Source of the DNA: Variovorax beijingensis
GTDB lineage: Bacteria; Pseudomonadota; Gammaproteobacteria; Burkholderiales; Burkholderiaceae_C
Length of the DNA stretch: 64,000 bases
Assembly (NCBI RefSeq): GCF_003951285.1
Contig: NZ_RXFQ01000010.1
Location: 62,001-126,000, forward strand
Direction: 5' to 3'
Below the pieces are notes generated by a model. The model searched no databases. It was not told the origin of the DNA and worked only from the letters and a program-made list of their open reading frames with translations. This document shows positions 1 to 9,394 of this stretch, piece by piece (the stretch's first letter is position 1; each line of letters begins with the position of its first letter). The position numbers and the translations under genes are program-made.

Positions 1-209
1 CCAACCAGATCGCCGCGGGCTCGAACCGCGTCTTCGGCGTGATGGTCGAAAGCCATCTGCAGGCCGGCGCGCAGAAGTTCACGCCGGGCAAGGACCAGCT
101 CTCGGGCCTCGAATACGGCAAGAGCATCACCGACGCCTGCCTGGGCTGGGACGATTCGGTGCAGGTGCTGGACACCCTGTCGCAGGCGATCAAGCAGCGC
201 CGGGGTTAA
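1..209 (+). CDS. aroG: 3-deoxy-7-phosphoheptulonate synthase (DAHP synthase), C-terminal fragment
   Basis: Only the last 68 codons are in the window; the 5' part lies off the left edge and the stop is TAA at 207-209. The visible protein runs NQIAAGSNRVFGVMVESHL and later SITDACLGWDDS, which I recognise as the C-terminus of class I (AroG/AroF/AroH type) DAHP synthase. This cytoplasmic enzyme condenses phosphoenolpyruvate with erythrose 4-phosphate, the first step of the shikimate pathway. Which feedback class it belongs to cannot be told, because the N-terminal regulatory part is missing. It converges on the leftward cupin gene 9 nt away, with no obvious terminator hairpin between them. Confidence 0.85.
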   Translation, partial: NQIAAGSNRVFGVMVESHLQAGAQKFTPGKDQLSGLEYGKSITDACLGWDDSVQVLDTLSQAIKQRRG

Positions 210-218
210 ACAACAGGG

Positions 219-728
219 TCAAAGCATTCCGGCCAGGTCCGGCCAGTGGTGCCGCATGGCTGCGGCTTCATCGCTGTCCGGCGGCACCAGGGAGAAGTCG
301 GCGAAGTCGAAGCCCGGCCCGACCATGCAGGCGGCCAGCGTGTAGTCGCCGCTCGCGTGGCCCTGGATCGGCCGGGCGGCCTGCCACTGGCCCGCCGGCA
401 CCACATGCTGGGGCCGCGTACCATGCGCGTCGACCGGGCCCAGCCGCACATGGGCCGGGGCCGTGCGCAGCGCGGCGTCGCAGGTCCAGAGCGCGAGCGG
501 AACGCCTTCCAGGTGCACCCACACTTCATCCGACAGCACCCGGTGCCAGCGCGAATGCCGGCCCGCCTCGAGCAGGAAGTAGATACTGGTGAGCGCACTG
601 CGCGGTGCGCGGCCATCGGTGGGAACGACGCTCGCCGCCGAGCGGAACACCTCGCTGTACCAGCCACCCTCGGGATGGGGCTGCAGCTTCAGGCTCTCGA
701 TCAGTTCCCGGGCCCGCATGGCAGTCAT
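219..728 (-). CDS. DUF985 / cupin-fold protein
   Basis: 169 residues. The sequence ELIESLKLQPHPEGGWYSEVF near the N-terminus, SIYFLLEAG and the central WHRVLSDEVWVHLEG are typical of the DUF985 cupin family, small beta-barrel proteins of unknown reaction. The start at 728 is chosen because its ATG overlaps the mpl stop as ATGA, suggesting translational coupling; a second in-frame ATG lies three codons on at 719. Being the distal gene of an mpl operon suggests, but does not show, a link with cell-wall sugar or peptide metabolism. No signal peptide or membrane segment is seen. Function unknown. Confidence 0.85.
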   Translation of the reverse strand: MTAMRARELIESLKLQPHPEGGWYSEVFRSAASVVPTDGRAPRSALTSIYFLLEAGRHSRWHRVLSDEVWVHLEGVPLALWTCDAALRTAPAHVRLGPVDAHGTRPQHVVPAGQWQAARPIQGHASGDYTLAACMVGPGFDFADFSLVPPDSDEAAAMRHHWPDLAGML

Positions 729-2137
729 GGCGCCGCGGCGGCGCGCAGTGCCGCCAGCAGCTTGTCGTGCACGCCGCCGAAGCCGCCGTTGCTCATGCAG
801 ACGATGTGGTCGCCAGGCCGGGCCGCGGCGACGATCTGCGCCACCAGCGGTTCGATGGCGCCGGCCACCAGCGCGCGTTCGCCCATCGGGGCCAGGGCCG
901 CGGCCGCGTCCCAGTCGAGCCCGGCCGTGTGGCAGAACGACAGGTCGGCCGCTTCCAGGCTCCACGGCAGTTGCGCCGCCATGACGCCCAGCTTCATCGT
1001 GTTGCTGCGCGGCTCGAAGGCCGCGAGGATGCGTTCGCCTTGCCGGCCGGCGTCGTCGAGCTTCTTGCGCAGCCCGTCGAGCGTGGTGCGGATGGCGGTG
1101 GGATGGTGGGCGAAATCGTCGTAGACGGTGATCGTGCCGCCACTGCGCTCGACCGCGCCGCGCAGCTCCATGCGGCGGCGCACGTTCCTGAAGCTGCCGA
1201 GCGCGCGGGCCGCATCGGCCGGCGCCACGCCCACATGCTCTGCCGCCGCAATGGCGGCCAGCGCGTTCATCTGGTTGTGCAGCCCCGAGAGTTCCCACTC
1301 GACCCGGCCGACCGCCTCGCCCTGGCGCAGCACGTCGAAGGCGTCGTGCGTGCCGCGGGCCTGCCATCCGCTGTTCGGGCCGCCCGCGCCGAAGTGCGCC
1401 AGTTCGCTCCAGCAGCCCTGCGCCAGCACGCGCTGCAGGCTTTCCTCGGTGGCGTTCACCACCAGCCGGCCGGTTCCCGGCACCGTGCGCACGAGGTGAT
1501 GGAACTGGCGTTCGATGGCGGCCAGGTCGTCGAAGATGTCGGCGTGGTCGAACTCCAGGTTGTTGAGGACCGCGGTGCGCGGGCGGTAATGCACGAACTT
1601 GCTGCGCTTGTCGAAGAAGGCCGTGTCGTATTCGTCGGCCTCGATGACGAAGGCTGAACCGTTGCCAAGCCGCGCCGAGACGCCGAAGTCCAGCGGCACC
1701 CCGCCCACGAGGAAGCCCGGCGCCTTGCCGCCCTGTTCGAGTACCCACGCCAGCATCGAGGTGGTGGTCGTCTTGCCGTGGGTTCCGGCCACTGCCAGAA
1801 CATGGCGGCCGAGCAGCACATGCTCGGCCAGCCACTGGGGTCCGCTGGTGTAGGGCTTGCCGGCGTCGAGGATGGCTTCCATCAGCGGAAATTTTGGGGT
1901 GCCGTCGGGCAGCCGGGCCCTCGAAACCACGTTGCCGACCACGAAGACGTCGGGTGAAAGAGCGAGCTGGTCCGCGCCGAAACCCTCGATCAGGTCGATG
2001 CCGAGCGACCGGAGCTGGTCGCTCATGGGCGGGTACACGCCAGCGTCGCAGCCCGTGACCCGGTGGCCTGCCTCGCGCGCCAGGGCGGCCAATCCGCCCA
2101 TGAACGTGCCGCAGATGCCAAGAATATGAATGTGCAT
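725..2137 (-). CDS. mpl: UDP-N-acetylmuramate:L-alanyl-gamma-D-glutamyl-meso-diaminopimelate ligase
   Basis: 470 residues, the usual size for Mpl. It opens MHIHILGICGTFMGGLAALA, the Rossmann-type nucleotide region of Mur ligases, followed by the ATP loop AVAGTHGKTTTTSML and the DEYDTAFFDKRSKF segment typical of Mpl rather than MurC. The enzyme ligates recycled murein tripeptide directly onto UDP-MurNAc in the cytoplasm, saving three MurC/D/E steps. AmpD, another murein recycling enzyme, is encoded about 12 kb away. The gene is followed with a 4-nt overlap by the DUF985 cupin. It is divergent from the 2240 gene, with about 100 bp between the start codons. Confidence 0.95.
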   Translation of the reverse strand: MHIHILGICGTFMGGLAALAREAGHRVTGCDAGVYPPMSDQLRSLGIDLIEGFGADQLALSPDVFVVGNVVSRARLPDGTPKFPLMEAILDAGKPYTSGPQWLAEHVLLGRHVLAVAGTHGKTTTTSMLAWVLEQGGKAPGFLVGGVPLDFGVSARLGNGSAFVIEADEYDTAFFDKRSKFVHYRPRTAVLNNLEFDHADIFDDLAAIERQFHHLVRTVPGTGRLVVNATEESLQRVLAQGCWSELAHFGAGGPNSGWQARGTHDAFDVLRQGEAVGRVEWELSGLHNQMNALAAIAAAEHVGVAPADAARALGSFRNVRRRMELRGAVERSGGTITVYDDFAHHPTAIRTTLDGLRKKLDDAGRQGERILAAFEPRSNTMKLGVMAAQLPWSLEAADLSFCHTAGLDWDAAAALAPMGERALVAGAIEPLVAQIVAAARPGDHIVCMSNGGFGGVHDKLLAALRAAAAP

Positions 2138-2239
2138 TGGCCGATTCTAGGGAGGCAGCGAGCGGTGTCCGCGCCCCGGTCCTCGTCCTTTGTACCGATG
2201 TTTGTGCGAGGGGCGCCGTACTGCGGGCAAAATGTCCCG

Positions 2240-2839
2240 ATGGACACGTCCACCAAGCGCGAGATTGCTGCTGCCGCTGCCCGCCTCGTCGTCGAGGAGG
2301 GGCTGGAGTACGGTCCGGCCAAGCGCCGGGCGCTGCGCGACCTGGGCCTGTCCTCGCGCACGGCGCTGCCGAACAACGACGAGGTGGAGGCCGAAGTCCG
2401 CGACTACATCGCGCTCTATTGCGCCGACACCCAACCGCAGGAACTGCGTGCGCTGCGGCTCCTCGCGCTCGAATGGATGGAGCGCATGGCGGCGTTCCGC
2501 CCGCATGTGGGCGGCGCGGTCTGGCACGGTACCGCCACGCGGCTGTCAGACATTTATATTCAATTGTTCTGCGATGATTCCAAGTCGGCCGAGATTGCCC
2601 TGATCGACCATCACGTGGACTACGAGCCGCGGATGGTCACCGGGTTTCACGGCGAGCAGGTGGAAGCCCTGAGCGTTCACGCCGCAAGCCGTGCCTTGGG
2701 CGAGGAAATCGGGGTGCACCTGCTGGTGTACGACCTCGACGACCTGCGCGGGGCACTCCGGCCCGACGCCCAGGGGCGGGTGCCGCGCGGCGACCTGGCG
2801 GCGCTGCGCCGGCTGATCGAAAGTGAAAAGGACAAGTGA
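2240..2839 (+). CDS. conserved protein of unknown function
   Basis: 199 residues. I do not recognise a named domain. The N-terminus MDTSTKREIAAAAARLVVEEGLEYGPAKRRAL looks helical and resembles the start of a TetR-type DNA-binding domain, but no clear turn motif follows. The C-terminal half (IALIDHHVDYEPRMVTGFHGEQVEAL, HLLVYDLDDLRGAL) reads as an alpha/beta fold and recalls nucleotidyltransferase-like proteins of Burkholderiales, without a catalytic signature I can point to. The ATG at 2240 is preferred to the longer frame, which would run into mpl. The stop abuts the TlpA-like gene's ATG, so the two are probably cotranscribed. Confidence 0.7.
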   Translation: MDTSTKREIAAAAARLVVEEGLEYGPAKRRALRDLGLSSRTALPNNDEVEAEVRDYIALYCADTQPQELRALRLLALEWMERMAAFRPHVGGAVWHGTATRLSDIYIQLFCDDSKSAEIALIDHHVDYEPRMVTGFHGEQVEALSVHAASRALGEEIGVHLLVYDLDDLRGALRPDAQGRVPRGDLAALRRLIESEKDK

Positions 2840-3385
2840 ATGACTTCTTCGCCCACACGGCGAGGCCTCCTTTATGGCGGCGTGGCGGTCGCGGCCGCTG
2901 CGGCCGGCCTGGGCGGCGCATGGTGGCGTGAGCGCGCCCGCGGCCCCAAGGGCGAGGTGCTGGCCGCGAGTTTCTGGGAGCAGCGCTTCGAGCGGCCGGA
3001 GGGCGGCGAACTGGTTCTTTCCGATCTGCGCGGCAAACCGCTGCTGCTCAACTTCTGGGCCACGTGGTGTCCGCCATGCGTGGAAGAGATGCCGATGATC
3101 GACCGCTTCTTCCGCGAAAATGGCGCGAACGGCTGGCAAGTTGTGGGTTTGGCCATCGATCAGCCCAGCGCAGTGCGCAAGTTCCTGCAAAAGACGCCGG
3201 TCAGCTACCCCACGGGCCTGGCGGGCCTGCAGGGGACCGAACTGGTCAAGAACCTCGGCAACACGGGCGGCGGATTGCCCTTCACGCTGGTCCTGAATGG
3301 CGCGGGCGAAGTGGCGGCTCGTAAAATGGGCAAGCTCGAAGCGGCCGACCTGGACGCTTGGCGGCGTGAACTGGTTCACGGTTAG
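2840..3385 (+). CDS. TlpA-like thioredoxin-fold thiol:disulfide oxidoreductase
   Basis: 181 residues. Near the N-terminus, TRRGLLYGG followed by an alanine-rich hydrophobic stretch (residues 6-27) looks like a twin-arginine signal or signal anchor, so the protein should act in the periplasm. The thioredoxin-fold active site is NFWATWCPPC with cysteines 77 and 80, the WCPPC form typical of TlpA/ResA/CcmG. Such proteins reduce apocytochrome or copper-site disulfides; the partner here is unknown. The start codon directly follows the TGA of the preceding gene. A 99-bp gap with a palindrome separates it from accB. Confidence 0.88.
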   Translation: MTSSPTRRGLLYGGVAVAAAAAGLGGAWWRERARGPKGEVLAASFWEQRFERPEGGELVLSDLRGKPLLLNFWATWCPPCVEEMPMIDRFFRENGANGWQVVGLAIDQPSAVRKFLQKTPVSYPTGLAGLQGTELVKNLGNTGGGLPFTLVLNGAGEVAARKMGKLEAADLDAWRRELVHG

Positions 3386-3419
3386 AATCAGATACACACT
3401 CGGCATTAGCCGCCAATCG

Positions 3420-3440
3420 CTGAAAATCACCGATTTTCAG
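3420..3440 (+). promoter_or_regulatory. perfect 9-nt inverted repeat in the accB leader
   Basis: The arms CTGAAAATC and GATTTTCAG are separated by ACC and lie 45 bp before the accB ATG. No T-run follows, so it is not a terminator. It could be an operator, or a hairpin in the accBC mRNA leader. accBC autoregulation by BCCP is known in E. coli, but I cannot assign this element to it. Confidence 0.5.
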
Positions 3441-3484
3441 ACAAGTTACATCCTATTGACCGGCAAAGTCGGCACTGGAGCTCC

Positions 3485-3946
3485 ATGGATCTGCGCAAAC
3501 TCAAGACACTGATCGATTTGGTGTCGGAATCCAATATTTCCGAACTGGAAATCACCGAAACCGAAGGCAAGGTTCGCATCGTCAAGGGCGGCGGCGCTGC
3601 CCCGGTGCAATATGTACAGACCGTGGCGGCCGCACCCGCTGCTGCTCCTGCTGCCGGCGCGCCGGCGGCACCTGCGCTGGCCAGCGCCCCCGCGCCCGAA
3701 GCCGCGCCTGCCGGCCATGCGATCAAGTCGCCGATGGTGGGTACTTTCTACCGCTCTTCCAGCCCGGGCGCCCCGGCCTTCGTCGAAATCGGCAGCAAGG
3801 TCAACGAGGGCGACACGGTCTGCATCATCGAGGCGATGAAGATCCTCAACGAAATCGAAGCCGACAAGTCAGGCACGATCACCCAGATCCTCGGCGAAAA
3901 CGGTCAGGCGGTCGAGTACGGCCAGCCGCTGTTCATCATCGAGTGA
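3485..3946 (+). CDS. accB: acetyl-CoA carboxylase biotin carboxyl carrier protein (BCCP)
   Basis: 153 residues, standard for BCCP. The N-terminal MDLRKLKTLIDLVSESNISELEI dimerisation segment is followed by an Ala/Pro linker (about residues 45-75) and the biotinyl domain with EAMKILNEIEA, biotin going on lysine 119. The protein carries CO2 from biotin carboxylase to the carboxyltransferase in the first step of fatty-acid synthesis. A GGAG sits just before the ATG. The stop TGA overlaps the region of the accC start, as usual for accBC operons. accA and accD are not in the window. Confidence 0.97.
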   Translation: MDLRKLKTLIDLVSESNISELEITETEGKVRIVKGGGAAPVQYVQTVAAAPAAAPAAGAPAAPALASAPAPEAAPAGHAIKSPMVGTFYRSSSPGAPAFVEIGSKVNEGDTVCIIEAMKILNEIEADKSGTITQILGENGQAVEYGQPLFIIE

Positions 3947-3948
3947 CC

Positions 3949-5298
<1,350 letters not shown>

Positions 5299-5315
5299 GC
5301 AGCACCCGACGCCGC

Positions 5316-6200
5316 ATGTACGAACTTCGCCTGATGGCGCCGGAAGACCGGGTCGAAATGGTCAGCGACGCGCTCGACGCACTCGATGCGCTCAGCGTTT
5401 CGGTGGAGGACGCCGACGCGCAGACCGATGCCGAGCAGGCGCTGTTCGGCGAGCCCGGCATGCCGCCGCCCAAGGAAGGCTGGCAGCGTTCGCGCGTGAT
5501 TGCGCTGTTTGCCGACGAAGCGCTTGCGAAAGAGGCGGCGTCGGTGCTCGCGCTGCAGGACTTCTTCGAAGGCTGCGCGGTGCTCGGCGTGGCGCCGGTG
5601 CCCGAGCAGGACTGGGTGCGGCTCACGCAATCGCAGTTCGCGCCGGTCGAGATCACGCCCGAATTCTGGATCGTGCCCACCTGGCATGAGCCGCCCGGGC
5701 AGGCAAGGCAGGTGATGCGGCTCGACCCGGGGCTTGCCTTTGGCACCGGCACCCATCCCACCACGCGCATGTGCCTGCGCTGGATCGCAAGGCAGGGTTC
5801 GTTCGCCGGCCAGCGCGTGCTCGACTACGGCTGCGGGTCCGGCATCCTGGCCATTGGCGCGGCGAAGTTCGGCGCGACCGACATCGATGCCGTCGACATC
5901 GACGAGGCGGCCGTTTCGTCGACCCGCCTCAACGCCGAAGCCAACGGCGTGCGCCTGAACGCCGGCCTGCCCGAAGCGGCCAAGGGCAGCTACAGCACCG
6001 TGCTGGCCAACATCCTGGCCACGCCGCTCAAGGTGCTTGCGCCACTGCTGCGCAGCCACGTGGCGCCCGGTGGATCGCTGGTGCTGGCCGGCATCCTCGA
6101 GCGCCAGGCCGACGAGCTGAAAGAGGCCTACGCGCCTTATGCCGCGCTCGAAGTCAGCGACAGCGAGGATGGCTGGATCCTCATGACGGCGCGCTGCTGA
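5316..6200 (+). CDS. prmA: ribosomal protein L11 methyltransferase
   Basis: 294 residues, full length. The C-terminal SAM-binding domain has DPGLAFGTGTHPTTRMCL and VLDYGCGSGILAIGAAKFGA (motif I), then VLANILATPLKVLAPLL, the NILA motif typical of PrmA. The N-terminal part is the L11-recognition domain. The enzyme trimethylates residues of ribosomal protein L11. The ATG at 5316 gives the expected MYELRL start. It belongs to the accBC transcription unit by position. Confidence 0.95.
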   Translation: MYELRLMAPEDRVEMVSDALDALDALSVSVEDADAQTDAEQALFGEPGMPPPKEGWQRSRVIALFADEALAKEAASVLALQDFFEGCAVLGVAPVPEQDWVRLTQSQFAPVEITPEFWIVPTWHEPPGQARQVMRLDPGLAFGTGTHPTTRMCLRWIARQGSFAGQRVLDYGCGSGILAIGAAKFGATDIDAVDIDEAAVSSTRLNAEANGVRLNAGLPEAAKGSYSTVLANILATPLKVLAPLLRSHVAPGGSLVLAGILERQADELKEAYAPYAALEVSDSEDGWILMTARC

Positions 6201-6273
6201 GGACGCACGCGCCTGCCGTTTCGCGTTTGATCCCACCGGCGCGGCGAGGGCCCAACCCTACAATCGCCCCGTC

Positions 6274-7626
6274 ATGAGCCTCGTCACGCGCTGCCCCGCC
6301 TGTGCCACCACCTTCAAGGTGGTGCGCGACCAGCTTCGCATTTCGGACGGCTGGGTGCGCTGCGGACGCTGCAGCCACGTGTTCGACGCCACGCTCGACC
6401 TGCACGAGGCACCCGATGGCCCGCCGGCTGCGAGTGCTGCATCTCCGCCTCCACCGGCACCAGCACCGGCACCGGCACCCGCTGCACCGATCGAGCCGTC
6501 CTCCTCCGATGCGATCGAAGACGCGGATTTCTTCGACGACGAACCCGAAGATCGCGGGCCGCCGGAGGCTGCTGCCGTGCCTTCCGAGGCCGAGCTGGTG
6601 CCCGCACCAGAGCCCGCGCCTGCACCTGCTCCCGCGCCCGCCTTCGCCTTGCCGGCGCACGGCATCGCCGCCGACGAGCTGTGGACCGACTTCGAAGCCA
6701 ACGAGCCCGAATGGCGGCCGCCGGCGAGTTCGCTGCCGCCGTTTCCGAACATCGACCTGAATCTGGCGGCGCCGCCTTCGCCGCCGCCCCCGCCCGCACC
6801 GCCGTTGCCGGCCCTGCGCCTCAAGGCGCGCGAGATGGCGGCAACGGCCAGCGAAGAAGACGAAAAGCACGCGCCCGAACAAGACCGCGACCAGGTGCAG
6901 ATGCAAAAGGCGCTGCGCCGGGCCCGCATCAAGTCGGCCAAGATCGCGAGCGCCAAGGCGCGCGACGAGCGCGCCGCCGCAAAGCTGTCGGCCTCGATGG
7001 TGCGGGAGGCGAGCGAGCCCGAGCCGGGCCTGCGTCCTTCGCCGCTGCCGTCGGTCCGGGGCGATGCGGAGGATTCGGAGCGCCTTCCTTTTTCCGACGG
7101 CAACGAGAATGCAGGCCGTGGCGCCGCGGGTTTCTGGCAGCGGCCTGGCGCGCGGCGCTGGCTCTGGCTGCTGGCCGTGCTCGCCGTCCTGCTTCTGTTT
7201 GTGCAGGTCCTGCGCCACGAACGCGACGGCATCGTCGCTCGCCAGCCGAACCTGCGTCCCGCATTCGCAGTCCTGTGCCGCGCGGCCGCCTGCGAGCTCA
7301 CCGCGCTGCGGCAGATCGGCGACATCGTGATCGAGGGTGCAGCCTTCGCGCGCGAGAAAACCGGCAACAACGACTACCGGCTCAGCTTCACGCTGCGCAA
7401 TGGCGCCGCCGTTCCCCTGGCCATGCCGGCCATCGAGCTTTCGCTGCTCGACACGCAGGAGCGCGCCGTGGTGCGCCGCGTGTTGATGGCTGCGGACTAT
7501 GGCGCACCAGCGGTGCTTGCGGCCCGCTCCGACCAGGCCGCATCATTGCCGCTGAGCTTGTCGGCAACGGAGGCGGCCACGCTGCCGCCCATCGCAGGCT
7601 ACCGCGTCGAAGCGTTCTATCCTTAG
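6274..7626 (+). CDS. MJ0042-type zinc-ribbon and DUF3426 protein
   Basis: 450 residues. The first 40 residues hold a four-cysteine zinc ribbon, RCPACATTFKVV...VRCGRCSHVFDA. A long Pro/Ala-rich, probably disordered region follows (about residues 50-180), then a charged stretch, one transmembrane helix (RRWLWLLAVLAVLLLFVQVL, near residue 295) and a C-terminal DUF3426 domain. The layout suggests a cytoplasmic metal-binding head tethered to the membrane with the C-terminus outside. Its role is unknown. A TACAAT hexamer ends 9 nt before the ATG and may be a -10 element, but no matching -35 was found. Confidence 0.85.
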   Translation: MSLVTRCPACATTFKVVRDQLRISDGWVRCGRCSHVFDATLDLHEAPDGPPAASAASPPPPAPAPAPAPAAPIEPSSSDAIEDADFFDDEPEDRGPPEAAAVPSEAELVPAPEPAPAPAPAPAFALPAHGIAADELWTDFEANEPEWRPPASSLPPFPNIDLNLAAPPSPPPPPAPPLPALRLKAREMAATASEEDEKHAPEQDRDQVQMQKALRRARIKSAKIASAKARDERAAAKLSASMVREASEPEPGLRPSPLPSVRGDAEDSERLPFSDGNENAGRGAAGFWQRPGARRWLWLLAVLAVLLLFVQVLRHERDGIVARQPNLRPAFAVLCRAAACELTALRQIGDIVIEGAAFAREKTGNNDYRLSFTLRNGAAVPLAMPAIELSLLDTQERAVVRRVLMAADYGAPAVLAARSDQAASLPLSLSATEAATLPPIAGYRVEAFYP

Positions 7627-7684
7627 GCCTGGCTCGCGCCCGCCTTTTCATTTCATTCATCCATTCCTACTCAACGGCTCACCC

Positions 7685-8587
7685 ATGGCAGCAGTGATTT
7701 GCGGTTCCCTCGCGTTTGACACCATCATGACCTTCGAGGGCCGGTTCGCCGACCAGATCCTTCCGGACCAGCTGCACATCCTCAATGTGTCGTTCCTGGT
7801 GCCGGGCCTGCGGCGCGACTTCGGCGGCTGCGCCGGCAACATCGCCTACAGCCTCAATGCGCTGGGCGGCACCGCGCTGCCGATGGCCACCCTGGGCAGC
7901 GACGGCGCCGACTACCTGGAGCGCATGCGCATGCTGGGCATCAGCACCGAGTTCGTGCGCCAGCTCGACGACACCTTCACCGCGCAGGCGATGATCATGA
8001 ACGACGTCGACAACAACCAGATCACCGCGTTCCACCCCGGTGCGATGCAGCAGGCGCACCTCACGAAGATCGCCGCGCGCGAAGACATCCGCGTCGGCAT
8101 CATCGCGCCCGACGGCCGCGAGGCGATGCTGCAGCACGCAGAGCAGTTCGCCGCAGCCGGCATTCCGTTCGTGTTCGATCCGGGCCAGGGCCTGCCGATG
8201 TTCGACGGCGAGGCGCTCAAGCATTTCGTCGATCTGGCGAGCTGGGTCGTCGTCAACGACTACGAAGGAAAGATGCTGTCGCAGCGCACCGGCTGGAGCC
8301 TGGCCGACATTTCGAAGCGCGTGCGCGGCCTGGTCGTCACGCTGGCGGCCGAAGGCTGCGAGGTCTGGATCGACGGCGAGCGCGAGCATGTGCCGGGCGT
8401 GACGCCGACGGCGGTGGTCGAGCCCACCGGTTGCGGCGATGCCTGGCGCGGCGCGCTGCTGTTCGGCCTTGAAAAGGAATGGCCGCTCGCGCAGTGCGCG
8501 GCGCTCGGCAACCGCATCGGTGCGCTCAAGATCGCGCAGCGCGGGCCGCAGAACTACCAGATCGACCTGAAGGCGCTGGGCCTCTGA
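7685..8587 (+). CDS. PfkB-family carbohydrate / nucleoside kinase
   Basis: 300 residues. The N-terminus AAVICGSLAFDTIM and the DFGGCAGNIAYSLNALGG segment form the substrate site of ribokinase-like enzymes. The signature VVEPTGCGDAWRGALLFGL near residue 245 supplies the catalytic Asp and anion hole of the PfkB family. Proteins of this subtype are often called adenosine kinases, but the substrate cannot be fixed from sequence alone. It is the last gene of the rightward run from accB and is followed 23 bp later by a strong terminator. Confidence 0.88.
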   Translation: MAAVICGSLAFDTIMTFEGRFADQILPDQLHILNVSFLVPGLRRDFGGCAGNIAYSLNALGGTALPMATLGSDGADYLERMRMLGISTEFVRQLDDTFTAQAMIMNDVDNNQITAFHPGAMQQAHLTKIAAREDIRVGIIAPDGREAMLQHAEQFAAAGIPFVFDPGQGLPMFDGEALKHFVDLASWVVVNDYEGKMLSQRTGWSLADISKRVRGLVVTLAAEGCEVWIDGEREHVPGVTPTAVVEPTGCGDAWRGALLFGLEKEWPLAQCAALGNRIGALKIAQRGPQNYQIDLKALGL

Positions 8588-8610
8588 GCCGCCCGCTGGC
8601 AGGCGTCCAT

Positions 8611-8646
8611 AAAAAAAGCCCGGTACCGTGAGGTACCGGGCTTTTT
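8611..8646. terminator. bidirectional rho-independent terminator
   Basis: A perfect stem, A-run then GCCCGGTACC, loop GTGA, GGTACCGGGC then TTTTT, lies between the convergent PfkB kinase and histone-like genes. Because the arms carry an A-run and a T-run it can stop transcripts from both directions. Confidence 0.93.
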
Positions 8647-8669
8647 GCCGTCAAGGCCGCTGAGGAAAC

Positions 8670-9194
8670 TCAGGGCTTGCTGGCCGTCGGAAACGGCCAG
8701 GCTGCCTGGGGGTTCAGCGTCGTTTGCGCAGCAGGAGCAGGCGCTACGGCAGGAGCCTTGGCAGCCTTCTTCGCAGCAGGCTTCTTGGCAGCAGCGGCAG
8801 GCTTGGCAGCGGGCTTTTTCGCGGCTTTCTTGGCCGCAGCCTTTTTGGCAGGAGCCTTCTTGGCGGCAGCCTTCTTCGCAGGGGCCTTCTTGGCAGCGGC
8901 CTTCTTTGCCGGAGCCTTCTTCGCCGCCGCCTTCTTGGCAGGAGCCTTCTTCGCTGCGGCCTTCTTCGCCGGAGCCTTCTTGGCAGCGGCCTTCTTTGCC
9001 GGAGCTGCCTTCTTGGCGGCTACCTTCTTCGCAGGCGCCTTCTTGGCGGCTACCTTCTTCGCTGCGACCTTCTTGGCCGGAGCCTTCTTCGCAGCTACCT
9101 TCTTGGCGGGAGCCTTCTTAGCGGCCGCGACCTTCTTTGCCGGAGCCTTCTTTGCAGCGGCTTTCTTAGCCGGCGCTTTCTTTGCAGTTGCCAT
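8670..9194 (-). CDS. histone H1-like, lysine/alanine/proline-rich DNA-binding protein
   Basis: 174 residues, nearly all made of imperfect KKAPAKKAAAKK and KKVAAKK units. It starts MATAKKAPAKKAAAKK and has a short non-repetitive tail NPQAAWPFPTASKP. Such highly basic proteins resemble the C-terminal tail of eukaryotic H1 and the bacterial HctB/AlgP-like nucleoid proteins, which bind DNA without sequence preference and help compact it. No globular domain is present. A good AAGGAGAA ribosome site lies 7 nt before the ATG. The repetitive DNA (about 8,770-9,190) is prone to length changes by slippage. Confidence 0.9.
   Translation of the reverse strand: MATAKKAPAKKAAAKKAPAKKVAAAKKAPAKKVAAKKAPAKKVAAKKVAAKKAPAKKVAAKKAAPAKKAAAKKAPAKKAAAKKAPAKKAAAKKAPAKKAAAKKAPAKKAAAKKAPAKKAAAKKAAKKPAAKPAAAAKKPAAKKAAKAPAVAPAPAAQTTLNPQAAWPFPTASKP
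8770..9190. repeat. degenerate short tandem repeats inside the histone H1-like gene
   Basis: On the + strand the units read as variations of TTCTTGGCAGGAGCC and TTCTTCGCAGCGGCC, encoding the antisense-strand Lys-Lys-Ala-Pro-Ala pattern. About two dozen partial copies are visible. Third-position differences between units show they are not a recent perfect expansion. Confidence 0.85.
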
Positions 9195-9394
9195 TTCTAT
9201 TTCTCCTTGATCAAGTTGAAAAAATCAACCTATTGAAGCACTCCACGCACGTTGGTAGCGTGAAGCGATCCATGGCGTTGGAATCTGAGCTCCAGCACCA
9301 TGAACACCTGAGCCCTCGTCCATGCCGCGCTCTTCGGCGCGATCGGTGGCAAGGGCAATTCTTGAATTCATTAATTCTTGTCGAAAGATTCGAT

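Noticed and set aside
8770..9190. Regular short repeats resembling a CRISPR or VNTR array
   Set aside because: There are no spacers of uniform length; the repeats encode the Lys/Ala/Pro protein in one continuous frame.
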